From contig CBDHFR010000004.1 of assembly GCA_965262665.1 (NCBI GenBank), forward strand, positions 186,001 to 250,000: a stretch of 64,000 bases of DNA, read 5' to 3'. A program made the translations under genes and the position numbers. The notes beneath the pieces are model-generated. The model worked only from the letters and a program-made list of their open reading frames with translations. It was not told the origin of the DNA and did not search any database. The stretch comes from CBDBND01 sp965262665 (GTDB lineage: Bacteria > Pseudomonadota > Alphaproteobacteria > Rhodospirillales > Rhodospirillaceae). Each line of letters begins with the position of its first letter. Position 1 is the first letter of the stretch. This document shows positions 53,696-61,566 of this stretch, one piece after another.

Positions 53696-54498
53696 CCCGC
53701 CGGATCATATTTCAGCTGCACTTGTGGTGTGGACTGCTGATCGGGTTGTTTCTCGTCTTCCAGGGCATCACGGGATCATTTGTCGCCTTTCGTCACGCCG
53801 GCAACCATTGGCTTCATGCGGACGAAATGATCGTCGAGCCCATGGACGCGCCGATGATTCCCATGTCCGGCGTTTTGGCGTCCTTCAGCCAAACTTTTCC
53901 CGACATCCCCCACAATGTGCTGAGCGTGGTCTTTCCCCAGGCGCCCAACGAAGCCTACTTCATCCGCATTTGGGACAACGCGCCGGCGCCCAACAAATAC
54001 GCCAGCATGAACCCCTACACTGGAGAGATCACAGGACACGGCAGTAAATGGGAATATCCGTTTGAGTTGATGTTCCGCCTTCACGAGCAGGTGTCTATGG
54101 GCACCCCCGGAATCAATGCCGTGCACATCGGTGGCTTTCTCATGACTTTGATGAGTCTCACAGGTTTGTACTTATGGTGGCCGCGTCGTGGGACGGTGCG
54201 TCAAGCGCTCACGATCAAACGCAAACCCCTGCGCCGCTTTCTTTTTGGTCTGCACCGTGTGGTCGGCGCTTATGCGTTTGTTCTTGTTTTCATAGTTGCT
54301 TTTTCCGGCACCATGATTTTCGGTGTGCTGTCGCTCATTCCCTTTGCCAACACGGGACCCAGCGGTTTCGGCATGTTCGCCACCTTCGGTGTGAACCCGG
54401 AGACCGACGGTGAGTCTGTGCCGGTGGATCAGGTCATCGAGACGGCTAAGACATACTTCCCTGACGACCGCATCCGCGACCTTAGTTACATCCGGCTC
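53692..54498 (+). pseudogene. PepSY-associated transmembrane protein, 3' end cut by IS
   Basis: ATG 53692 overlaps the ltaE stop. Membrane segments: FQLHLWCGLLIGLFLVFQGI, HIGGFLMTLMSLTGLYLWWP and YAFVLVFIVAFSGTMIFGVL. The His-containing LHLWCGL, FRLHEQ and HRVVGAY are typical of PepSY_TM (PiuB-like) proteins, thought to act in iron or redox processes at the inner membrane. The gene ends at LSYIR, where the IS3-like copy 2 inserts; the frame continues a few codons into the IS. About 269 of the usual ~370-500 residues remain, so the last membrane segment is missing. Confidence 0.85.
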
Positions 54499-54585
54499 TG
54501 TCTGACGTCAGCGCCTTTGGGACAAATTGAGGTAATTGCATAACGGAGGATTTCTGGCTCATCGTAGTGACCGAAGGGAACGAAG

Positions 54586-54960
54586 ATGAGACAGAAATTA
54601 ATGAGCAAGAACGACCCGGCGGAGAGAACGGTTCGGGATATTCGGCGCAAGACACGCAAGCAGTATACGGCTGAGGAGAAGATCCGGATCGTGGTGTCGG
54701 GCCTGCGCGGCGAGGAGAGCATCGCCGCCTTGTGCCGCCGCGAGGGCATCGCCGAGGGTCTGTATTACAGCTGGTCGAAAGAGTTTTTGGAAGCGGGCAA
54801 GAAGCGGCTCGCCGGCGACACCGGGCGCCAAGCGACCTCGGGCGAGGTTAAAGGCCTCCGCCAGGAGATGCGCGACTTGAAGGAGTTGGTCGCCGAACTT
54901 TCGCTGGAGAACCGTCTTCTCAAAAAAAACATGCTCGGGCACGGGGGAGACGAGGAATGA
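54586..54960 (+). CDS. IS3-family transposase OrfA (copy 2)
   Basis: 124 residues, the same as the OrfA at 50134 except Ile for Phe in VRDIRRKTRKQ. Intact. Confidence 0.92.
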   Translation: MRQKLMSKNDPAERTVRDIRRKTRKQYTAEEKIRIVVSGLRGEESIAALCRREGIAEGLYYSWSKEFLEAGKKRLAGDTGRQATSGEVKGLRQEMRDLKELVAELSLENRLLKKNMLGHGGDEE

Positions 54961-55937
54961 GGTATCGCGCATCCGAGAAGCTGGAGATCATCCGCCTGGT
55001 CGAGCAGTCCCACCTGGGCGTCGGGTCCACTTTGGACAAGCTGGGCATTCCGAAGACCACCCTTTATCGCTGGTACGATCGTTTTCTGGCCTTTGGCGAC
55101 GCCGGTCTTGAGGATCGCAACAGCAGCCCGGGCCGGGTATGGAACCGGATCCCGGATGATGTCCGGGGGCAGATCATCGATCTTGCCCTGGAGGAGACAC
55201 AACTGTCGCCCCGGGAACTGGCCGTCAGGTTTACGGACACCAGGGGCTACTTTGTCTCGGAAGCCTCGGTTTATCGGCTTCTCAAAGCCCACGACCTGAT
55301 CACCAGCCCCGCTTTCGTGATCATCAAGGCAGCCGATGAGTTCCGCGACAAGACCACGGCGCCGAACCAGCTGTGGCAGACCGACTTCACCTCTCTCAAG
55401 GTCATCGGCTGGGGCTGGTTTTATCTGTCGACCATCTTGGACGACTATTCCCGCTACATCATTGCTTGGAAGCTCTGCACCAACATGACGGCGGACGATG
55501 TGACGGCAACACTGAAGTTGGCGCTAGAAGCCTCAGGCTGCAATCGCGCCAATGTCGTCCACAAGCCGAGGCTGCTCAGCGACAACGGCTCGTCCTATAT
55601 CTCCAGCGATCTGGCTGAATGGCTCGGGGACCACGGTATGGATCACGTTCGGGGCGCACCGTATCACCCGCAAACCCAGGGCAAGATCGAGCGCTGGCAT
55701 CAAACGCTGAAGAACCGGATCCTGCTTGAAAATTATTATCTACCCGGCGATCTCGAAAACCAGATCAGCGCCTTCGTCGATCGCTACAACAACCAACGCT
55801 ACCACGAGAGCATCGGCAACGTAACTCCAGCCGACGCCTACTTTGGACGCCACACCGCCAGCATCGAAAAGAGAAAAAAGATCAAAAAACTGACCACCCA
55901 AAACCGCCGCTTGAACCATCAACGCCAAGCGGCTTAA
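54957..55937 (+). CDS. IS3-family transposase OrfB (copy 2)
   Basis: 326 residues, the same as the OrfB at 49157 except Leu for Phe in PKTTLYRWYDR. All DDE residues are present and it overlaps OrfA by 4 bp. Intact. Confidence 0.93.
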   Translation: MRYRASEKLEIIRLVEQSHLGVGSTLDKLGIPKTTLYRWYDRFLAFGDAGLEDRNSSPGRVWNRIPDDVRGQIIDLALEETQLSPRELAVRFTDTRGYFVSEASVYRLLKAHDLITSPAFVIIKAADEFRDKTTAPNQLWQTDFTSLKVIGWGWFYLSTILDDYSRYIIAWKLCTNMTADDVTATLKLALEASGCNRANVVHKPRLLSDNGSSYISSDLAEWLGDHGMDHVRGAPYHPQTQGKIERWHQTLKNRILLENYYLPGDLENQISAFVDRYNNQRYHESIGNVTPADAYFGRHTASIEKRKKIKKLTTQNRRLNHQRQAA

Positions 55938-56010
55938 CATCAAACAAAGATGAGCCCGATCCTCCCTTATGAAACACGCTCAACAGTCCCATTTGTTTTG
56001 ATGACGGACA

Positions 56011-56459
56011 TTTGCGCCGCTGTTTGGCCAACCTGCGCTCCCGTTTCAACTGCCGCTTCTGGATCTTGCGTTCATGTTTCAGCGCCTTTTTTGCAGTTTA
56101 CGATCCTGCTTAAACGCTTTTTTCTGAAGCTTGCGTTCCCGCTTTAGCTCCTTTTTCCGAAGCTTGCGCTCTCGTTTTAAGCGGTCATCCGGACCGACAA
56201 AGCCGTAGGGGCGTCCGTAGAAGCTATACCCTGAAGCAAGATATGGCGGGCAATAATAGGGAACATAGCAAGAGGAACGGCTGTAAAAAGGATTGCCATA
56301 GCGATGGGCGCTTCCATAGGACACGCCGTAACCGTATAGGGGGCCGGACGGATACCATCCGTAACCGCCGCCGACGTAATCGTCCGTAAAGCCGCCGTCA
56401 TAGGCGCAGCCCGACAAGCCGAGGACCAGAACCAGCGCAGTAAGGATGCGGCAGACCAT
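56011..56459 (-). pseudogene. Lipoprotein with a long Lys/Arg repeat tail, frameshifted and truncated
   Basis: ATG 56459 gives MVCRILTALVLVLGLSGCAY, a lipoprotein signal with lipobox LSGC (Cys 18). A Gly/Tyr-rich middle (GGYGWYPSGPLYGYGVSYGS, YVPYYCPPYLASGYSFYGRP) follows. The tail consists of repeats of RERKLRKKELK and RERKLQKKAFK type. At about 56091 a run of six A on the coding strand (CTGCAAAAAAGG) ends the frame; with seven A the tail continues KALKHERKIQKRQLKRERRL with AKQRRK up to the IS boundary. A surface-exposed, cell-wall- or polyanion-binding role is a guess. The homopolymer lesion may be a sequencing error; the IS truncation is real. Confidence 0.7.
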
Positions 56460-56558
56460 GTTTCCTAACCCAACATTGATTGCGTCTATGAGGTTAAATC
56501 TAATGACCAATTCTGTCGGAAATAGGGCCGCGCGGTGGCGCAGCGGGTAGGAGATGCC

Positions 56559-56700
56559 ATGAAGCTCACCGTCTTAAGTTGCGGCGGAGCAGGAGGCCGG
56601 ACGACCCTGGCCCCAGGGGCTGGGGCCGGTGCAACCCGGACAATCCGCACAACCAGAACAGCGGCGCTGTCTTCCCGGCAGATCATAAAAGGGCCGCCGG
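56559..56700 (+). pseudogene. Possible metallo-beta-lactamase-fold N-terminal remnant
   Basis: ATG 56559 (after GTAGGAG) reads MKLTVLSCGGAGG. The next frame holds GWGRCNPDNPHNQNSGAVF, similar in pattern to MKVTILGCGxSGGxP...WGxCDPxNPKNRRRR of MBL-fold hydrolases. Only the first ~40 codons are recognisable and they are frameshifted. Low confidence. Confidence 0.35.
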
Positions 56701-56779
56701 GTGGCAGAAGCTTACCTTGCAGCAGCGATATGTCATACTCGCCGCCAGGTCACCGTCAAGCAGACGCCGGAGCAAAGCG

Positions 56780-57650
56780 ATGGGACGATGTCAGATCGCC
56801 TTAGCGCCGCAGATGTTGCTGTTGGCATCCTTTCTGGTGGTGTCGACGTTGTTTAAGCCCACCGCAAGTGCAGCTGATCCGTGTGATGGCAACGCGCCTG
56901 TGGTCAAGCATGGTTATCTCGAACCGACGGAAGAAGATGGGGGCATCATCCTCACTCATAACGTTGTCGACTTTCTTCGCCGATTTGATGATGAAGCAAG
57001 ACGGGACGCGTTCTATCGCCGCTTTGCCGAAATCGATTTAACCCAGGAGTTGGAACGGCTCTTGGCCAACATCAGAACCCATTGGCCGGAGATGATTGAG
57101 GTGAGAGCACGCGGCCGTTGGAACCCCGGAACGCTGATCCTGCAACTGGAGCCATCCCTGCTGGAGGCCGTGGTCAGCAGTCTCCCGGAAGAGGAGGCAT
57201 CGCCTCCGTTATATACTGGCTACGCCGCATTTCGACACCCTCAATCAGACTGTCGGCCTGCGCGGAGTGATGACGTACCCCCGAATTAACGCGGTTCTGA
57301 TCACCTTCGACCCGCGCAGCGACATCTTGCTCACAGCATCGAAGTATAAGGCGATAGAGGGAGTGAAGAATGCTCGACCGGACGCTTCACTCGGGGACGG
57401 TTCCGGAATCCAGGCATTATGGTCGGATGACAAATGGCATGTGGTGTTTCGTAAGGCATGGGGCGATTGTCCCTCCGGCTGCATTCATTCCGAACTCCAT
57501 TATTTCATTGAGCATGGCGTCAATGTCGTGCGCGTCAATCATGAGGACGCTGCAGCAATCCCGCAGTTTGCGGAGGTTCTCGCCGCGCACGGCTGGCGGC
57601 AGCGCGGTGCTGGAACAGGGTCCGATGATAGTTCGGCGGATCCGGGGTAA
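56780..57650 (+). pseudogene. Secreted hypothetical protein, frameshifted
   Basis: ATG 56780 follows CCGGAGC and gives a signal peptide (PQMLLLASFLVVSTLFKPTA). The first frame continues VVKHGYLEPTEEDGGIILTH, FYRRFAEIDLTQELERLLAN and LILQLEPSLLEAVVSSLPEE, and goes wrong near 57225 (AAFRHPQSDC). The other frame, to 57650, reads FDTLNQTVGLRGVMTYPRIN, DILLTASKYKAIEGVKNARP and WHVVFRKAWGDCPSGCIHSE. The WGDCPxGC motif with a following aromatic-rich strand is found in uncharacterised secreted proteins. About 290 residues when rejoined. Function unknown. Confidence 0.65.
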
Positions 57651-57701
57651 GTTACGCGAAAGCCATAGAGGCGTGGCAACACTCAAGGACTCCCGCCGGG
57701 G

Positions 57702-57725
57702 CTGTCCCTGACGAAAACCTTATTG
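57702..57725. repeat. Family-2 MITE, left arm stub
   Basis: GGCTGTCCCTGACGAAAACC then TTATTGG; the right part is missing next to a family-1 MITE. Confidence 0.5.
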
Positions 57726-57744
57726 GTATTAAATAAACGCGGAT

Positions 57745-57905
57745 GGCATTGTCAGATTAAATTTGTTTGGTCGTCTTTCCCTATCCCCCTTCGGGGACTC
57801 CAGGGCAAAAAATAAGTTTTTTCTGGCTTAGACTGGACAAGTACGGGCGACGAAGCTAACTCAACAATGGAAAATTCTAACATACAATTTTAACCTGACA
57901 ACGCC
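57745..57905. repeat. Family-1 MITE (161 bp)
   Basis: GGCATTGTCAGATTAAATTT to TTTTAACCTGACAACGCC, in the orientation of the 19505 copy, with more substitutions. Bases 57906-58175 beyond it show no gene; they form the upstream region of the OLD nuclease. Confidence 0.85.
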
Positions 57906-58175
57906 GTTTCAGCATATGATTACGGTACCGGACGTAATGAGTGCCAAGCTGAATCACTAGACGGCTTATTCGCGCCCACCTGTCAATCCGAGTTGTGCGC
58001 GAGTGTGCAGCTTACGCTTCGATCAGAGTAGCTCGTCGGCGCGAATGCCAGGGCTTGCGGCTACCCTGACAGAAGGCGTGGGCTAAAACGATCCGTCCCG
58101 TGTTAGTTTTGTCGAGAAGTCGTTCCTGGACCTTCAGGCTGGACGCGCGGTGCAGATGAATGAGGTGAGCGCTCT

Positions 58176-60191
58176 ATGGAAATAAAAGCTTTTAAGGTGA
58201 CAAATTATCGGTCGATCACGGATTCAGGTTGGATTGATCTGGAAGACCTCACGGTCTTGGTTGGAAAAAATGAGTCCGGAAAGACGTCTTTGCTGCGCGC
58301 GCTCCACAAGTTCAACCCATTCAGCCCTGAGCCCTATTCACTGGACAAAGAGTGGCCTAAAGGAAACAGGAAGGCTCGCGATCAGAAAGCTATCGTCTGC
58401 CGCGTTAGATTCCAGCTTGACGCCGTTGAACAGAAAGAAATCTCTGCCCAGGTTGACGTGGATGCTAGCAAGACGTTCGAGATGTCAATAAATTACGCAG
58501 GGCAAACGATTCTATATCTTTCCTGTGACCAATTTCCAGACCGCCCGCACAAAAAAAAGATCACCGAAATTGGCGCCGGGATAGCAATTACCAACGAGGG
58601 CATAAATCCTGGGCATCGCAAAGGTCTTGAGGAGATCAAGAACGAACTCTTAAGAATCGCCGTTGACGGAGCACTAGCAACAATCAAGGACCCTAACGAC
58701 TGGGTAAAAGAAAGCATTGCAAAGCTTGCCGCCCCAGAGGATGAAGCACGAACCTCCATCCACAAAGCAGGTGCAGAACAACTTGTCGATGCTGCGACGG
58801 CGTTGAAGGCGGCGCCGACCATTCGTGACATTTTCAACGCATATGTTAGGGAGCGAATCCCAACATTTATTTATATGGACGACTATAAAACCTTTTCAGG
58901 GGCAGCTCGCCTAGACGAGGTTCACAATCGAGCACAGCAAGAACCATCGGCAACTTCGCCAGAAGACAAGACTCTTCTAACTATAATGTCGCTTTCCGGG
59001 CTTTCTCTGGACGACGAATTCACCAAGGGCTCCAGCGCTGATCAGGCAGTCAAAGAGCAACGACAGTATGATCTTTCTGACGCCGGACTAACTCTTACAA
59101 AAGAAATCGCGGCACGTTGGCGTCAGCGCAAATATGAAGTCCAGTTTAGGGCTGATGCTCACTCCTTTTTCACGATGGTGAAGGACGAGGTTGGCGAGTA
59201 TATGATTCCGTTGGAAGACCGATCAAAGGGCTTTCAGTGGTTTTTCTCGTTCGACCTAATGTTCATGCATGAGAGTAAAGGCGACTTCAAAGGTTGCGTT
59301 CTTTTGCTCGACGAACCAGGATTACACCTCCACCCGGCAGCCCAGTCAGACTTGCTTGATCGGTTGGAAGCCTACGCAAAAGAAAACGTCGTAATCTACA
59401 GCTCCCACCTTCCCTTCATGATTGATCTGCGGAAGCCAAGCCGTATTCGCACTATCAGCGAGACGATAGATAACGGAACGGTGGTAGACCGACACCTAAA
59501 CCTTAGCCAGCCGGAAGCAAAATTTACGCTTCAAGCTGCTCTAGGCATGAGCGCCTCGCAAAGCTATCTCGTCGCACAGCGCAATATTGTCGTGGAGGGA
59601 GTTGATGACTTTTGGCTGATTAGTGAATTTTCAAACCTCATGATTCGTTCTGATCTAGATGGGTTACCTGATGACGTACTTCTGACGGCGTCAGGAGGCG
59701 CTTCGGAAGCTGCCTACCTAACCTCGTTCATGATCGGCCAGGCACTCGAAGTGGTAACGCTGCTCGATTCGGACAAGGCTGGCGAAACCGCCTCCGATAA
59801 ACTCATTAAGAGTTGGCTAACCCGCTACGAGGATTCAAAGGCTATCGTACTTCGAATGGGAGAGGTTTTGGATTTAGCCCACGACTGCGCAATAGAAGAC
59901 GTTTTTGATGAGGCTATTTATCTGTCTAAGGTTCAGGAATGTTATACAAGGCAATTGGCCACTGCAGGAGCTAATCCGCTAAAGCTGACCGGAAAAGACC
60001 AGATCGTGAAGAGAGTTGAGCGTGCCCTCACGCCCTACGGCATCACTTTCAACAAGGCATCAGTGGCCAAGTTGCTCCGACGCGAGATTGCAAAGGCAAA
60101 AACACTGAGCGATCTACCGGGAGTAACAGGCGAACGCGTAACTAAATTAATCAACGCGCTTTCAAAGCCTTTTTCGCGAGGCAATTTGTAA
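58176..60191 (+). CDS. OLD-family ATPase/TOPRIM nuclease
   Basis: 671 residues, intact. The N-terminal ABC/SMC-like ATPase begins MEIKAFKVTNYRSITDSGWI with Walker A VLVGKNESGKTSLLRALHKF (about residues 28-47). The signature/Walker B side is CVLLLDEPGLHLHPAAQSDL (about 375-393) with the H-loop VVIYSSHLPFMID. The C-terminal TOPRIM domain has RNIVVEGVDDFWLISEFSNL (Glu and Asp, about 470) and ALEVVTLLDSDKAGETASDK (DxD, about 530). The middle contains a long helical insertion. OLD proteins are ATP-driven nucleases; class 1 members act alone and several take part in anti-phage defence. No UvrD-like helicase follows, so this is not a Gabija pair. Codon use and frame are good; it is the largest intact non-mobile gene here. 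Confidence 0.9.
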   Translation: MEIKAFKVTNYRSITDSGWIDLEDLTVLVGKNESGKTSLLRALHKFNPFSPEPYSLDKEWPKGNRKARDQKAIVCRVRFQLDAVEQKEISAQVDVDASKTFEMSINYAGQTILYLSCDQFPDRPHKKKITEIGAGIAITNEGINPGHRKGLEEIKNELLRIAVDGALATIKDPNDWVKESIAKLAAPEDEARTSIHKAGAEQLVDAATALKAAPTIRDIFNAYVRERIPTFIYMDDYKTFSGAARLDEVHNRAQQEPSATSPEDKTLLTIMSLSGLSLDDEFTKGSSADQAVKEQRQYDLSDAGLTLTKEIAARWRQRKYEVQFRADAHSFFTMVKDEVGEYMIPLEDRSKGFQWFFSFDLMFMHESKGDFKGCVLLLDEPGLHLHPAAQSDLLDRLEAYAKENVVIYSSHLPFMIDLRKPSRIRTISETIDNGTVVDRHLNLSQPEAKFTLQAALGMSASQSYLVAQRNIVVEGVDDFWLISEFSNLMIRSDLDGLPDDVLLTASGGASEAAYLTSFMIGQALEVVTLLDSDKAGETASDKLIKSWLTRYEDSKAIVLRMGEVLDLAHDCAIEDVFDEAIYLSKVQECYTRQLATAGANPLKLTGKDQIVKRVERALTPYGITFNKASVAKLLRREIAKAKTLSDLPGVTGERVTKLINALSKPFSRGNL

Positions 60192-60651
60192 CGGCACAGA
60201 ACCTTGACCCTTTGTCTGGGATAATCAGCATCCAAGGCTCATCCCCTGGTTGTGCCAGTTCGAGCCACCTTGTCGTTTGGACGTGCGGGGTGAAAAGGCC
60301 TGCTTGTGGTGGAGCGATCATGCGGCTTCGTCGGTATTCCTTCGGCAGAGCCATGGCAATCAAGGAAGCCGGTCGTGATGTGTGGAGGGACACGCAGCCC
60401 GCTTCGCGCGGTACTACGCCAAGCCGCATGGACACCCCCATGGACTAACTGGATACCGTCCACTTCGCTAGAGAGAGGTCAACATTGGGCATCGATAGGG
60501 GTCAATGTTCACATCCAATTAACAGCTTAGCCCTGCGTAGCACCATGCAGGTCGGTGGATGAGAAACGAAACGCCGAGCTAACGGCATCCTGTGTGCGGA
60601 TTGCTTTCCGGGCAACTGAATAACAAGATTGAGTCACGGAGGATAATTCCG
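60192..60651. other. Region without a recognisable gene
   Basis: The minus-strand frame at 60151-60441 (VSLHTSRPASLIAMALPKEY) and plus-strand frames overlap one another and show no known family. TTCACATCCAATTAACAG near 60510 looks like a possible IS21-type end, but no transposase is present. Confidence 0.4.
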
Positions 60652-60864
60652 ATGCGGGGCACCAAAGAAAATCTGAAGAGCTACGCTGTGAGAGCCTTGG
60701 CAAGCTGGTTAATCAATGCAGCCAGGCGAAGATCGTTGATGACTTATGGAGAAGCTAAGCTGCGTCTTGAGGCCGAAGAGGGATTCGACACGATCTTTCC
60801 GCTGAACATGGGAGTGCCTGCGGGCGAATTGATGTACCGGTTGCTGGACGCTGATCCGGACTGC
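60652..60864 (+). pseudogene. Hypothetical protein N-terminus, cut by a MITE
   Basis: ATG 60652 after GGAGGATAATTCC gives MRGTKENLKSYAVRALASWL, INAARRRSLMTYGEAKLRLE and AEEGFDTIFPLNMGVPAGEL with MYRLLDADPD. This conserved N-terminal module (MTYGEAK.RLE...FDTIF...GxPAG) occurs in uncharacterised bacterial proteins that I associate with HNH- or restriction-type genes, though that link is weak. The frame is cut by the family-2 MITE, which supplies the last ~20 codons to 60927. Confidence 0.5.
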
Positions 60865-60951
60865 CTGTGCCTTCCGGAAACGTTATCCGCTTTAAATGGG
60901 AGTAAAGACTGCATGACTCTGTGGTGAACGGAGTTTTCGGAAGGGACAGGC
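60865..60951. repeat. Family-2 MITE, B type (~85 bp)
   Basis: Left arm GCCTTCCGGAAACGTTATCC, centre GGAGTAAAGACTGCATGACTC, right arm GGAGTTTTCGGAAGGGACAGGC. It interrupts the gene at 60652. Confidence 0.8.
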
Positions 60952-61023
60952 AAATAGAATAGAAAACTCTCAACGTTTATCACGAGGTGATGTCGGGCAA
61001 TGATGATGTATAAGCTCGTGCTA

Positions 61024-61202
61024 TGAGCAAGCTCACGCCGCAACAAGACGCAGTGCAAGCACAAGGGGTCGTGGACATCACGATCGCGGAATATGACCGC
61101 ATGGCGGTACCTTACCGTCGCGGCACTGCGGATCATGACGTCAACCAAAACATTGCGTCCCTGCTCGAGGCGATTGAGGGCGAGGCGCCGCATGTCATTT
61201 GA
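61024..61202 (+). pseudogene. Class I methyltransferase, N-terminal fragment
   Basis: ATG 61024 gives MSKLTPQQDAVQAQGVVDIT, AEYDRMAVPYRRGTADHDVN and QNIASLLEAIEGEAPHVI, then stops where IS481 copy 3 begins. The sequence is the start of SAM-dependent methyltransferases of the YDxxAxxYRRGTxDHDVxQN type, just before the glycine-rich motif I, which is lost. Confidence 0.7.
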
Positions 61203-61489
61203 ACCAGACTCGATGTGATCTGACACCGCTCCCTTCCCAGCAAGCTGGAATGGGAGCGGCGCATCTCTTGATGGAGATGGTGGTTGTCCGTTTTGATGGT
61301 GGTGCACACCAACCACAAAACGAGGACACCACGATGTTGAATACTACCGATAAGATCATCAAACACAAAACTGGATTGCTAAATCTGGCCGAGGAACTGG
61401 GCAATGTGTCGAAGGCCTGCCAGGTCATGGGCATGTCGCGCGACACCTTTTACCGCTACAAGGCCGCGGTTGAGGAAGGCGCCTAGAAG
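61203..61489 (+). mobile_element. IS481-family element, copy 3, 5' end only
   Basis: CGATGTGATCTGACACCGCTCC starts the element. ATG 61334 encodes MLNTTDKIIKHKTGLLNLAE, ELGNVSKACQVMGMSRDTFY and RYKAAVEEGA in one frame, without the 11-bp insertion of copies 1 and 2. It ends at 61489 where the ParB-like region begins. Confidence 0.88.
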
Positions 61490-61566
61490 ACCGGTTCAAG
61501 TGTCGGCCGGACGACGACGCGAAAGCTGCGACTGGGTAAACCGTAATACCCTTTTCCCCAAGCCCG

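Larger units (their letters stand above)
54499..56010 (+). mobile_element. IS3-like element, complete (1512 bp), copy 2
   Basis: Ends TGTCTGACGTCAGCGCCTTT and TTTGTTTTGATGACGGACA. It is in opposite orientation to copy 1, with 3903 bp between them. The flanks show no target duplication. Confidence 0.93.

Noticed and set aside
49084..56010. Composite transposon formed by the two 1512-bp IS3-like copies
   Set aside because: The flanking genes are truncated at both outer and inner sides and no outer target duplication exists, so rearrangement explains the structure better than a mobile unit.
56528..56600. tRNA-like sequence GCGCGGTGGCGCAGCGGGTAG
   Set aside because: The D-arm-like stretch could not be paired into a cloverleaf and no anticodon or T arm with GGTTCGA follows.
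56560..56700. Possible cobalamin riboswitch (GGCCGGTGCAACCCGG region)
   Set aside because: The conserved B12-box order is not present, and the stretch is better explained as a frameshifted coding remnant.
58176..60191. Gabija (GajA/GajB) defence system
   Set aside because: The OLD protein could be GajA-like, but no UvrD-type helicase gene follows; only relics and a MITE lie downstream.
60192..60520. Group II intron or IS21 end downstream of the OLD gene
   Set aside because: Some short stretches look suggestive, but no domain V hairpin, reverse transcriptase or IstA/IstB frame could be found.
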